This document shows, one piece after another, positions 20,784 through 32,785 of a DNA stretch of 64,000 nucleotides. Positions within the stretch are counted from its first letter, which is position 1; each line of letters begins with the position of its first letter. The stretch comes from Xiphias gladius (taxonomy: Eukaryota; Chordata; Actinopteri; Istiophoriformes; Xiphiidae), in NCBI RefSeq assembly GCF_016859285.1, contig NC_053414.1, positions 25,776,030 through 25,840,029 of the forward strand, given 5' to 3'. The notes under the pieces are model-generated. The model saw only the letters and a program-made list of their open reading frames with translations. It had not been told where the DNA came from and ran no database searches. A program made the position numbers and the translations under genes.

Positions 20784-23700
20784 TGCCTTAAATACACAGT
20801 TGTAGTACATTCTCAGTTTATACCCAGCAGTATATACACGTGTTGCTTTTATTGGTAAATATACATAATGGCATGAACACAGATGGAAAAGACTTTCCCT
20901 TTCTCAAAAATACATGTACAGTATATCTAGAAAGGCTTCGTCACTCACTCACACTCAGCTGCTAACACTGAAAAACCTGGATCCAGTTTTTGTCTCTGGT
21001 TACAGATTTGTAGTTTCCTAAGTTGTTTGTTGTGTTTTTCTGGTCAGTCCTAGATAATGTGGGAGGTCCAGTCTGATCCACATATACCAAAGCTGAACAA
21101 GGGCGGTGGCATTGCATGCACTGTGCTCAATCATGTTTGAGTTCACTGTTCTGCAAACTGAATCGTAGAAATCATGTAGGTTTAATATTTGCATTACTGG
21201 GATTTGTAATCTGTAACAGGTTTGTTGAAAGCGGAACTAAAATTTTGCACCTTTCAAATGAACCTCAATGAATACTAACTTCAGACATAAAAGGGGAAGG
21301 CAGTTACTGGCGTGATGGCATCCAGCTCAGGGGCAGTTAGTGCATCAGTTTGTTTGACATGTATTTGGACACACAGATGACTTGCTGAGTTTAGTCCTTA
21401 AGCCAAGACCTCTACCAAGGTAAGAAGCAGCAGCAGCTGCAGTCTCTGTTGTCATCATCCCAAAACCTTTACCAAAGGAGGCCAGACTAGACTAATTTTG
21501 ACTCAAGTCAAAAAATGTGCTACAACCCCCCTCACTGCAGTTTACAATAAATCATGCTGGGAGTTCAAATGTTCATCATTTACAATCTGATTGAGCCATT
21601 AAAGCCTGAAAGGTTGTCACTGAGGCCACTTCTTGTCTCATTGCTCCTGTTCTGCCAGTCCTAGACAAGTTAGCAGTGTAAATGTATCTGTAAATAAAAT
21701 GAAATGGCTGATTTGTAGTGTTACGATTAATGGCACTGTACTGTGTGATGACTGTTTATTAATGTGTGTTGATCTACCATATGAAATATACCACTTGCTT
21801 TCAGGTACATTGTTTGAAACTGAATCAATATTACTCATTCATATATTAAAGTGAAGCTCCAGCTTTACCCCCACTGTAGTTGCACACATTTGAAGTTTCA
21901 TATGTACAGTCACATGTATTTTATATTCCTATTTCTCAGGTGGAATCAGTCTGCCTCCAATCTTACTTTATTTTAGTCTTTCTGACCCTGAGAAGTGATC
22001 ATAGACCCATGCTCCAATCAACTCGGTGATCATGGATATTCAGATGATTCTGTAACATCATTTGATGTGTCATTTGTTTCACAAAGTCTTTTCTGATAAA
22101 GACGAGAACATATGAAAACAGAAACAAAGATCAAACCAGTCATTTGTATACATATATGTACAAAGCTAATGAAAATCAAAGGTTTCATCTCAGGCACATG
22201 TGGTAGAATCAAACTGGATGTGAGCGACGTCAACTCAGGACTTCACGTGTCGTTCTTTGGGTCAATCAACAGTAGAAAGGCAGCAAATGAGGAAAGACAA
22301 GGTTCCGTGAAAGGGAATGGTTTCATGTGCAAAATTTTAAACTAAATAAGTGCATGTTAAGTTCAGGTTGAGTAAGAAGAAAATTTACAAATCAAAATCC
22401 TGAGTGAAATAGTGTCCCAATCTTTTGAAAACATATGAAAGTGCAGAAATAAAAAGCTAAATTTTAAAGGGGCAGAGATTTAGCCCCGTCCTTCATGGGC
22501 CTTTTTCACAGACCACATTCTGACACATCACAGTCAAAAATCATAGGTATAAATAATAACATGAACGATGGGTGGATTCCAATTTAGCTGCTTCAGTTTC
22601 ATGGTCCTGGTATTGTGCATGCTGACTCACTGTCACAGCCTATTGGGACACGGAGCCATTGTTAATGTTGCCGCCGTGAAAAAGGCCTACTGCCTAAGCT
22701 TAGACACAATGGCCAACTGTAATTCTACAAACAAACAATACAGGATAGTAAAACCAAGACAATAATTTAAAAACTACGGACCAATTCATTATGTATGCTG
22801 CTTGGATAATTTGGCTCTCCTGGTCCTTTTACAGTTATTGCAGCATTTCAGATTAATTCCTCATACTTTGAGCTGTCTCGTTTGGATCAAAAGGGAAACT
22901 GCTATAATGATTTAAAATGTGGGATTTGACAGTCACATTTGATTATTTCCATATGCAACTCTGTGCTTGTCAAATAAGCACAGTTTTCGTTAAGGGGTAA
23001 AGTGGAAGATTTTCTGGTAAAGCATGATACTATTTGACTGTTCCATCCACTGTTGCACCTTTTCTAAAAATACTGAAGTAGTGCTGAAACAATGAGAAAA
23101 TTAATCGGTTCTTCATTTGATAGGGAAATAATTTCAGAATTGAATGCACTGGGTTTTTTGGTTTTGGTTAACATTGTTAGCATTAATAAAATATCACCTT
23201 AAGGGGTTAGCTGACTCTAAGTTTAACTGAGAAAGAGTTTTGATGGACTGAATGACTCTGAACACTCAAAATGAACACTGGACACACAAATTGTGACAAT
23301 ACTCTGAATATGTAACATTTTGAAACCCAAGAAAGGAATGCATTAGACACCTGCTTCAGACTAAGCACTGGATTTCTTGGGGAAAAAAAAAAAGAAATGT
23401 CAGACACCAGCTGTTACATGTACTTCACATGACATAGGGCTAACAGTATGTAAATTAGACACATTCTGTTTTTTAAAAGGCTCGACTTGTTTTCCCAGAA
23501 TCCAGTGCATTGATTCAATGTTTCTGAAAGTTTGCTATATATCTCTGCGTTGAACTGATGGTTGAAGGAAGAGAAAGTAGCTACAAAACACATGGACACG
23601 GAGATGATTGAATAAAGACAGGAAGGTTGTGAAGGAAGGCACAAGGTAGAAGCTGGCTCCCACAACTGGTCTCAAGTCAGTTTGTATTACCAAACTTTTG

Positions 23701-23811
23701 AAACGAATGACATGTAAAGAGGCCATCTTGCCTCTGCCAGTGATGAGGGACAACTTCAACCTAAATCTAAACGAAGCAGCAGATCAGATGACAGGAGGGT
23801 GATCCCTCTCA
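20784..23811 (-). other. Probable gga1 3' UTR / intergenic
   Basis: About 3 kb without any coding exon. Short open frames here have no recognisable similarity. Its position directly after the gga1 stop codon and the lack of any other gene suggest a long 3' UTR with alternative polyadenylation sites. Confidence 0.45.
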
Positions 23812-26800
23812 TTAAAGGTTCCCCCAGGTGTTTGGAGGGGGAAACTGGTCCACATCACCGGATTCATCATGAGATTTGTCCCCCAGGTTGAATGTTAGTT
23901 TGTACCGCAAACGTACCTTTTCCTGAAACAAAAACAAAAATCAGTCCGATGTTACGTTACCAGTACTGATGTAGCAAATCTCCTGTGGAGTTTCATGTGC
24001 CAAGAAGGTAAGAGTACCTTGTAAGGGTTAGCCAGTAGCAGGATCTGTGTGATGGCGGCTGGAGGCAGGATGGGATTGAAGGCTGGGAGCTCGGTACTAG
24101 AGGGAGTTTGCAGTTTCACTTTCATCACCTAGGCAAAAAGAGACACATCCACACACACAAAAATACACTTAAGAAGCTACAGTCGATATTTTTCTAACAA
24201 TGCTTTAGCACTTAGCAGCTAAAAAGCCAGATATTTCCCTCAGGGGCTGGTGTAGACCCAAACTGAGCTAAAAGAGAGGGAGATTTTGGCATTGTTCACG
24301 AAGTGATTAGACACACAACTTCAAATGAATGCTAATGCTGCTCTGTATCTGCTGGAATTATAAATTACCATTTGTTTGGTAGCAAGTTGGCAAGTAAGTA
24401 ATGATTCCTCAATATTGTGTTAACTTGTTTCTGCTGCCCCCGAGTGGTCAAAAAATGTACAGGTTTAACAAGTGATATTCATAAAAAATATTTCAGTCAA
24501 CAGATATTTATAGGACTGTTACATGACACTAATGCTGATAGCTACTGTTCGGACCAGAAACTGGTCCAGTGCACCTCAGGCACATGATGGCATATTTGAC
24601 TACTAGGCACATCTGTTATCAGTGAGACTAGTAGACAGCATGAACCTACCTTGGGCACAGCTGCCTGAAAGCGGATGTTGGTGACAGGAATAGGGGCCGA
24701 GGACAGCATGGAGATGATCACCACCAGCACATCGGGCCGTGATGTAGGACAGTCACGGGCAAAGGTGAACAAAACCCTGAGACTGTGTTTATCAAATACA
24801 GTCACTGGTAACAGGCTGCCTGAAATATATGTGCAGACACAAAGGGAAAAAACACACCAAAATATGATGTGGAGAAATAAAGAGGGAAAACTGCATCTAT
24901 GATCACAACCAGCTTCACTGCCGGGTCTGGTGTTACTGCTTGTGCTTACTAGGTTTGATTGATTCCAGAGGCACAGCAACATCAGCTAGAGAGATGTTTT
25001 CATAGGGGTCAGTGGCAGGTGATGAGCCTCTCTCAGCAGCAGTGAGGCTGAGGTTGGAGAGGAGGAGAGCGTCGGGCTGCTCGAATTGGAAGGCCGGGCC
25101 GGACTTGGGCCCTGGAGCAGGAGTTGGACCAGAGGAGGTGGTGGTTGCAAGAGGAGCAGGTCTAGAATTGGTGCTCGACTTGGTCTGGAGATCTCGTAAA
25201 GTGACTCTGGATTGAGGTTGAAGCTTATCCCTGCATATAAAAGCAACATGATCAGGAGTGTAAAGGAAGAGACAACATGGACATTCATTACAGTTACAAA
25301 TGCCACCCGCTGACAGGTAAGTTACCACGGTTTCATTCCACTTCAGGGTTATGAAGTTAGTTAGGTTAGTGTATTAACAATTGAGTTCAATTCCTGGCAA
25401 TGACACAGTCATCCTTCCTTCCATCAGACAATGTTAGGTTATTAACTCCATATCTTGCTGTCCGTTTACCTTACCATTTGACCTGTTGGCTCTCTGGAGG
25501 TAAGGACTGCTGTAGTAACGTCTTCCCCAGCAAATCCAGCTCTTCCATGGCTTTAGGAGGACCAGGGGATCCCCCTGCTGGTGGAGCCTGCTGGGTTTGG
25601 ACCACAGCTGGCAGTAACACTGCAGCTGGTACCGATGGAGCGGATAAATCTGTGCAATCAGAGGACTGAGAAAACAAACAGAGGGTTAGAGTTTGCAGGT
25701 CAGCACTGTATGGGGAAGGAGATCATGTAAAATGGCTTGAAGTCTCAACTTTAAAGCTACTATGTGTAGAATTTTATGTGTTTATAGCATATTTTGTTTA
25801 TAAGTAGAAGAGCACCACAATTGCAAAATTTCAGTTTCTACAAATACTGGCTTTAATGTGAGCATGCACAGAATTATCTTACAGCTCGCACCTGAAAAGT
25901 GTTCTGTGATTCACAGTTATCTGTTACATTCAGTCCTGAGGAAAAAAAAAAAACAAAACAAAAAGGTTCATTAAATTTGATTTGAGTTTTTGGAGGTTAA
26001 AACATTAAAATGCAATGCTGCTCAAAATCGCTTCCCAACAAATCCCAAACACAACCTTAAATTAAAAACAATTCACTGCTTATGTCAAAACTTGCAACAA
26101 GTTGAGTGAAACATGAACAGGCTGACAACCCGACCACTGTGCTGTGCAGACTAAATTGTGCTTATAGTGCTGACTTAACCTTTTTAAGCTTGTTAAAAAG
26201 TGTTCAACATTTGCGTTTAACGACCAGATGAATTTCTTTGTCAGCAATGAGCTGTACTCACCAAGAGACATGAGTTCATCGTCCAAGAGGCTGATACCCA
26301 TGTTCTGACTCAGGGTCTGTAGGCTGGAGGGCTCTGTGTTGGACGGTGCTGTGTTGGCTGATGAGTTAAGTCCCATCAGGTCTACAAGTGCTGAGCTACT
26401 ACTGCCTGATTTGGACAGAAAATACCCATCTGTGGTCTTACACAGTGCAGAAATGTTTGGCGAATGTGTTCAATCCATAAAAACACTGATGGATGCCAAA
26501 TCACACTTTGCTGCGATTTTTAGCACTGACCTTGAAAACTCAGGCACCTACCTGGTTGTGAGGGCATGGCTATGCCATCTTTTGTCACCTCCTCCCCCTT
26601 TACCAGCTGTCTATACAGATTGATGACCTGTGTCAAGCTGTCATTGGCCTGCAAGATATCCGCTGTAAGCAGAAAACTAATGAGCAACACCAAAGTGGTT
26701 TTCCAGTCTTATGCTACGGAGTTAGCCTGATCACGTGAAATCTATATTGGGGGGGCGGGGGCAGGGCCTTCATAAAAGTCTTACTTACCTAGGGCTTCAT

Positions 26801-29800
26801 CACTATCCTCTGTATCACTTGCTAATCGGAATAGTGTGGGCCTCATCTTTTCACAGCGCTGGTAAAGATCCTGCAATTAGAAGCACGTTAAACACATTCT
26901 ACTGAGTGGTCCCACCAGGATTATGAGACTGTAGCTGAAGCATGTTTTAATGCGCTGAGCTGTGCTAACCTTAATGAGCTCCTGGTTGCTCGGGGAGCAG
27001 ACCTCCCTGCTGTAGCCCTCCAGCAGCTGGTTGAGCAGGCTGACACTCTCCTTCACCTCCTGGATGGCGTTCACTCGCTTCGATACCTTCTCCACTCGCT
27101 TTTGGTCCTAGGAAAAAGAGCGATAGGATCTCACAGCGCCAGACACTCTTCTTGACGCAACCTGGGTTCGGGGGAGCTGGGGATCAAAACCCCCGACCCA
27201 GGGATCAGCGGCCAACCTGGTCTACCACCTGAGCCACAGCCTGCCAATCAATAGAAACGTTCTAAATCTCTAAATCTAAAACTAGAGTATTTTTGCAGAC
27301 ATTCATTTCCAGACTGAATTTGTTCAGTGATGTGACAATATAGGGACAATTAAGACTATTTTACACTTTAAGTATTTTCTTTATCACAGCAAATATCACA
27401 ATATGTGAGGGTTAGGCAGGTTTTAAAACCTTGCAAGTTAAGGAAACAATCGAATTAGCTAAGATTTTCCTTTACTATTAATCTTGAGAACCATTTGATT
27501 GTTGATGACCGACAGTTATTTCTTTTGTTTACACATGATCATGAAACTTGATGAGGAAGTGATCAACTTATCAGGGAAACAATTATTTTAAAAATATTAT
27601 CAACTTTTATAGAAACTGCAGCCTGTGACTTTTACCTAGATCAAAGCCTTGATTATTAACTGGATGTTCAACTTCCCACATCTGTTGTCAGTGTTGGAGC
27701 AGAAAGAGTACACAATTTAAACCAAAGTATTAATCACTATAATAATAAAAAATTGAATAGCTGAAAGGAACTTTTGACTAGTATTCAGGTGCATTAATAT
27801 GATCGTGCTACATAATCAGGGTGTAATATATGCAAAGGGTGAGTAAACGCAGATACACAAGCACATACTGTACAGCACATGTCATTAACAAAGCTGATGA
27901 CTCACTTCCTGGACCATTTCCTTAATGAGCTTGTTTGCTGCTCTTAGATCTTCTGGGTGAGTGCTGTTCAATAAGCGTGACAGCATCTACAAAAACAGGA
28001 TAGGGCAGAAGAGGGAGAGGAAAGAGAAGAGGAAGCGGTGGTCCCTTAAGGGTTCACTTTATAAAGGATATGATGGGTAAAGAGGATTTTCATGGATCAG
28101 GAATGAAGGTGAGACAATTTACAAGCCCTTCCCTTTGTAACCCTGTTTGATGTGGTTGGTGGTCCTCCATCATCACTCATACTAAATACCTTGGATTTCT
28201 CCTCATCCTCAAAGATGGCACTTTTGGCTCTGGGTGGAGGGGGAGGGAGGGGCTTGTCATCAGGAAGCACAGGATCCTGCTTGACAATACCTGGAAGGGA
28301 CAAGGACACCTATAAACCTCATATGTCAACAGTACAGCTCAAGTTACATATATTTACACTGCACAGTGGATATAACAACTTTTTCCACCTGTAATGTGAC
28401 CTATAAACTATACAGTTCAAAGTGAAAAAGAAACAAACCATTTTAGGAATAAAAGATTAACTGGAATTACCACCTCATGGCGCTATGCCTCCGCCAACCA
28501 GTCAAGTTACAGTTTACATCAATGTCTGTCCAGACTCGAATTACCTGAGGTGAAGACTTTGAAGGAATTTAATAAACTGAATATTAAGTGAATTTTATGA
28601 TAATTAGTGTATGAATTCTTGAATTATGGCCAAAAACGTGTTTTGCGAGGTCACAATGACCTTGACCTTTGACCACTAGTTCATGGTTTAATCCAAGTGG
28701 ACGTTTGTGCCAAATTTGAATATATTCCCTCAAGGCGTTCCTGAGATATCGTCTTCACGAGAATGAGAGACGGATGGACATAATGAAAACATAATGCCTC
28801 CGGCCACGGCTGGCGCCAGCACAGAGGCATAAAGATAAAAATAAAAAAACTTAAAATCACCTGGTAGCATAAGTGTGAACACACTCTTATAATTGGGGAT
28901 GTGGCTGTGTTCAGGACCAACCAATCACATTCAAAATCCTGTTAAATAGTAGTTAGCAAACACCTGCCATCAATTAAAGTGACTTTGATTAACCCCAAAT
29001 AAAAGTTCAACTGTTCCTGTAGGATTTCCCTGACATCCTCTTAGTTGCATCCTACTGCAAAAGCAATGGTCCGCAAAGAGCTTCCAAAGACGTCCACTGT
29101 TGAAGGGTATTGATCAGGACAGGGGTACGAAAGAACCCTCCATGAGTATTTACTGTACTGCAGCAACTCAGGACACCTGCAACTTGGTTGGAAACTCCAT
29201 GACTAAGGATATCAATCTCATGAGCATAAAAAGAAGAACTGAAACCACTTTGTACATAACACTCTGTTAAAAAAAAGGAAAATATCGGGATCCAAAAAAC
29301 ACATTATCAGAGCAATATGGGAACTAAAAAAAAAAAAAAAAAAAAACATTAATAAAACACTGAATGTCAAATGTATGGAATAGGACACCATACAGACATG
29401 GTAACAATTAAGAAATTGAGAAAACATACAGCTAAAAGAACTTCTCAAAGTCCTTTAGCTTAATGGTTAGTCACGTTCTCAAACATCTGGCGCGCTCACC
29501 CTGTTTTTTCAGCATCTGATACGCCTCTGCTATCTTGGTCTCATCTGGCAGCCTCACCGTCCAGCTGTACATCATTTCTAAGACCTTCTTCTTCACTGTC
29601 TCTGGAGCCCGGGCTCCTAAATACTGCAGAGAGAGAGGAGGGAGGGTAGTAACAACTGCTAAAGAAAAAATGTGTTTATTCTTTGAAAAATGTTGATAGT
29701 AAAAAAAAAAAAAAAAGGAGAAACATCTTCTAAACTGAGATAAATTTTGTTGACACAAGTGTGTTGTGACTTACTCTCTGGTTAACTAGATCCATGCCTA

Positions 29801-31870
29801 GAGGTTAGATTAGGAGGGTAATCTCATGGTCACAGACTAGCCTCACATTCCAACAACATGGCAGTTTAAATACAGCATATTGAGAATTTTCAATGCTCGA
29901 TTCTGCTATGAGACCTCCTCTTTGAACTATAAAGTGTGATCAAGAATACAGATGCTGTTTTCACTGGTTAATAAACCACTACAAAAAAAAAATCTCTCTC
30001 ATACAGTTGAAGCCAAAGTGGCATGAAAGCACATATGACAACAGACATTACCTTGGGTGAGACCACCTTGATGAGCTCATTGAGAAAGCGAAACTTTCCC
30101 ACTTCACTATGAAATCGCTTCCCACAGTTCCTCATGCATGTCTCAAGAACCTGGGAATTGGAGAAAGTTTGCTGGTTTTACATTTCAGACAAGCTTTCAC
30201 AGTTACAATGACACATGACATGTACAGTCGCCTTTTTGCAGGCATTTGCACTTGTTAGCCAAGAAACACACATACACAAGTAAAGATTCAACTTCAAGTT
30301 TTGATGGAAAATGAACTTCACAATGCTGCACACAGTAGATCTCTTACCATAAGCGCTTGCATAGCCTCCCACTCCTGGGGAGACTGGATTTTGTGGGCCA
30401 GAAGTCTGGTTGCAAGCTGGGGGCTGAAGGATTAAAAAAAAAAAAAAAAAGACTTCAACCTTCACTTTACTGACAGACACAAAGGTTTCAAGAATAACGC
30501 AATACAGAAAAACATTTTGAATAAACATACACAAATTATTTGACAACATGTGAGGCAAAGCACCCTTGACGTTCAAAAAACCCTGCAAATGACAACAGTC
30601 AGACTTTCTTACAGTTGTGATGAAATATTTCATAGCTTATAGTATGAATGTTTTCTATAAAGCTATAAAAGCTGTGAAACTTGAAGAAAAATTTACAGCG
30701 CAGACCCTAAGTATTTGGACAATTATACATTTTTTATTCTTCAGACTGTAAGCTTCAGCACATTCAATTTGAAATAAAATAATGCCATGTTGTGTATCTC
30801 CCACACAGATCTTCCTATGCTGCGCAGGAGATGTCTGTCCAAATACTTACAGTCTGGACTGTAGACCAGCAGCAGGCATAGCGCTGACGTGTTTGTGCAT
30901 TTTGTTTATGATGAGAAACAGAAAAGCGATTCTGAAATGGTGCGATATGCATCATCACCATCATCTCACCCTTCTGGTTCATCGTTGAGCTGATCACAAA
31001 ATCCCTTGATACTGTCCCAGTCATTCTCTTTATTCAGAGGGTTGGTGGCTTTGTCTGTGTAAAAGAAAAAGACATCAGACTAAAATTCTGCGTTTGTATC
31101 CAGACTTGAAAACTGCTGCATGTGAGTGACTTTTTGACTTGACATTTGGCACACCAAAAAAAAAATAAATAAATAAATACAACAAACAAAACATATAACA
31201 TGAGCCTCCTGACACTTTCTCTTTCGGATTGTTCTGTAAAGATTTGTGAGGTCTGTCACACCTCTCAGACTGACAATAAAAATCCCACATTTCACGCACT
31301 GATATTTTACTTCATCAGTCCTCTGGTTTGGAGCAGATGAAGAGAGTTGCTCGTGTTTGCAGAAAGTGTGTGACGAAATCCTACGGTTATGGCAGAAGTG
31401 ACGGTTCCTGCTTTGGGTGTCGCTTTCATTCAGCTGACATGTCTTGGTCAGCAGCTAACTAGCTAATTGATTTTGTTAGCATTCAGGTGGGTATTACTGA
31501 GATTTTTGAAATTAAATGTCACATTTGTGTAACATCACTAACCTCAAAGTGTCAACAGTAAACACGATGTGAGCTCAAGATGCAAGCACATTACAGCAAA
31601 GGTGATACATGATCTGAATGAGTTTGTTCCGTAGCGCCAGCTGCACTTTCTGATTTGATGACATTCGCTCTCTTGGCTCTCAAAAAACCTATTCCCCTGG
31701 GAGAGCACAATGACCGACAGCAGCAAATTCAAACAAAGAATATATCTCCGTATCCCCTAACCTTGTCGCGGCTATCGCTTTACGGTCCAAAGTTAATCTG
31801 GTATTGTAATGTATGGTGACTTACTGATTCGAGACTGCAGGCTAACCTCATCTGGAGGCGCCGCCGCCAT
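23812..31870 (-). CDS. gga1: ADP-ribosylation factor-binding protein GGA1 (clathrin adaptor)
   Basis: Seventeen coding exons on the minus strand: 31870-31825, 31054-30970, 30423-30348, 30150-30052, 29623-29500, 28290-28190, 27986-27906, 27107-26970, 26870-26789, 26662-26552, 26405-26262, 25935-25892, 25665-25475, 25230-24950, 24819-24650, 24128-24018 and 23922-23812. They sum to 1995 bases, giving 664 residues (human 639). Domains: VHS (about 16-150; LLAHKIQSPQEWEA, FRFLNELIKVVSPKYLG), GAT (about 180-310; HPEDLRAANKLIKEMVQEDQ, LYQRCEKMRPTLFRLASDTE), hinge with the acidic-dileucine-like SLLDDELMSL (353-362) and LLGKTLLQQSLPPESQQVKW, and the C-terminal gamma-ear ending DQFPPPNTWGNL. GGA1 is favoured over GGA2/3 by the hinge. 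Family knowledge: it sorts mannose-6-phosphate receptors from trans-Golgi to endosomes under Arf control. The SLLDDELMSL site matches the human autoinhibitory motif. Confidence 0.95.
27165..27244 (-). repeat. tRNA-derived SINE head fragment in gga1 intron
   Basis: On the minus strand a Pol III A-box-like TGGCTCAGGTGG is followed about 40 bases later by a B-box-like GGTTTTGATCC inside a T-arm-like stem. This is the tRNA-like head of a SINE. No intact anticodon arm or gene-like tRNA is present, and no 3' tail was recognised. Confidence 0.6.
28484..28831. repeat. Dispersed non-coding fish repeat in gga1 intron
   Basis: A 348-bp block whose two ends are short inverted copies (TATGCCTC at the left, GAGGCATA at the right). 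Inside are phrases I recall as widely repeated in fish introns, such as TTGTGCCAAATTTGAA, CTCAAGGCGTTC and ATGCCTCCGGCCACGGCTG. It has no open frame of note and is probably a non-autonomous element. Confidence 0.6.
30694..30862. mobile_element. Short Tc1/mariner-type MITE in gga1 intron
   Basis: About 169 bp with inverted ends of about 28 bp containing TAAGTATTTGGACA, starting and ending in TA. There is no coding content. The AAGTATTTGGACA end is typical of a non-autonomous fish Tc1/mariner family. It lies between gga1 exons 2 and 3. Confidence 0.75.
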
Positions 31871-32785
31871 CTTTCGGGAATAAACAAGTGCTCAGTATCG
31901 CGTGATTTTTGTAACATATCGCGCGGGGGGATGTTGAGGCATCGGCTCTGTAGCTCCCCCGGTTGGGCGCGAAGAGAAACAACAACATGACATTGAGTAC
32001 GGTTAAAGGCAGACTGCCAGTGTTTCAGTCAATGCAACTCGCATGGCTTGGGACCGGCGCTGGACTGCCTTGATCGACACGAACTGTCCGGGATGTATTT
32101 TTAACAGTGTGCTTTAATTTCTTTGCGGCAAAGAGGGCGCCGGGAGTAGCGCGTGGTGTAACGGACCTTTTAATCCATTCTTTTAACAGCCGCTGCAGTC
32201 ATTGCACCGACAGATAAAAACCGTGTTTTGGTCTACGTCAAGGAGGAAAGTATCACCTCTGTGTCGACAAAACTGCATCATCACCCGAAACTGACGAAGA
32301 CAGTCCCCACAGCGCCAGAAAAACAGGAAAACCTGCAACGGAGAGACAGGAGCTAACAGCAGGCTACATTGGCTGGTTAACGTTAGCTAAGTTGGCACCT
32401 TCGAGAACTTTGTTGGCAAGATGCCGTTATCAGCTCTTGATATCAGTGTTCCAGCTTAGATGTTGTAACGTTATCCCACTGTCCGGAGAACTCGGTACAG
32501 GAGAGAGAGCGGGGGCACAATGCATATTGTAGTTGCAAAAGTTAGCTAACATCTAGCTAGCAAGCCGTGCTAGTCTTCTAACGTGACTCACTGGCTGGCT
32601 CTGGATGAATGTAACGTATCCCTACATCGGGTGTTGCCTGCCTGCCCGTCGCCCCTTCACCGGAACGCTGGAGATGAATCGCTTGTGACTGAAGAAAAAC
32701 GACTTCGCATTGTCTCCTGTCACGCCGGGGACAAACAAACGTCGGTTTGATTTGACGACATTACTTTGATTTCTGTGACAATAGT
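31871..32785. promoter_or_regulatory. Bidirectional promoter region between gga1 and micall1
   Basis: The two start codons point away from each other across 915 bp. The part next to gga1 is GC-rich (for example GCGCGGGGGG near 31920). The micall1 side probably includes a long 5' UTR, as several short upstream ATGs occur before 32786. No intron acceptor was evident immediately before the micall1 ATG. Confidence 0.55.

Noticed and set aside
27165-27244. Possible tRNA gene on the minus strand
   Set aside because: The A- and B-box words are present, but no proper acceptor or anticodon stem can be drawn; it fits a SINE head better.
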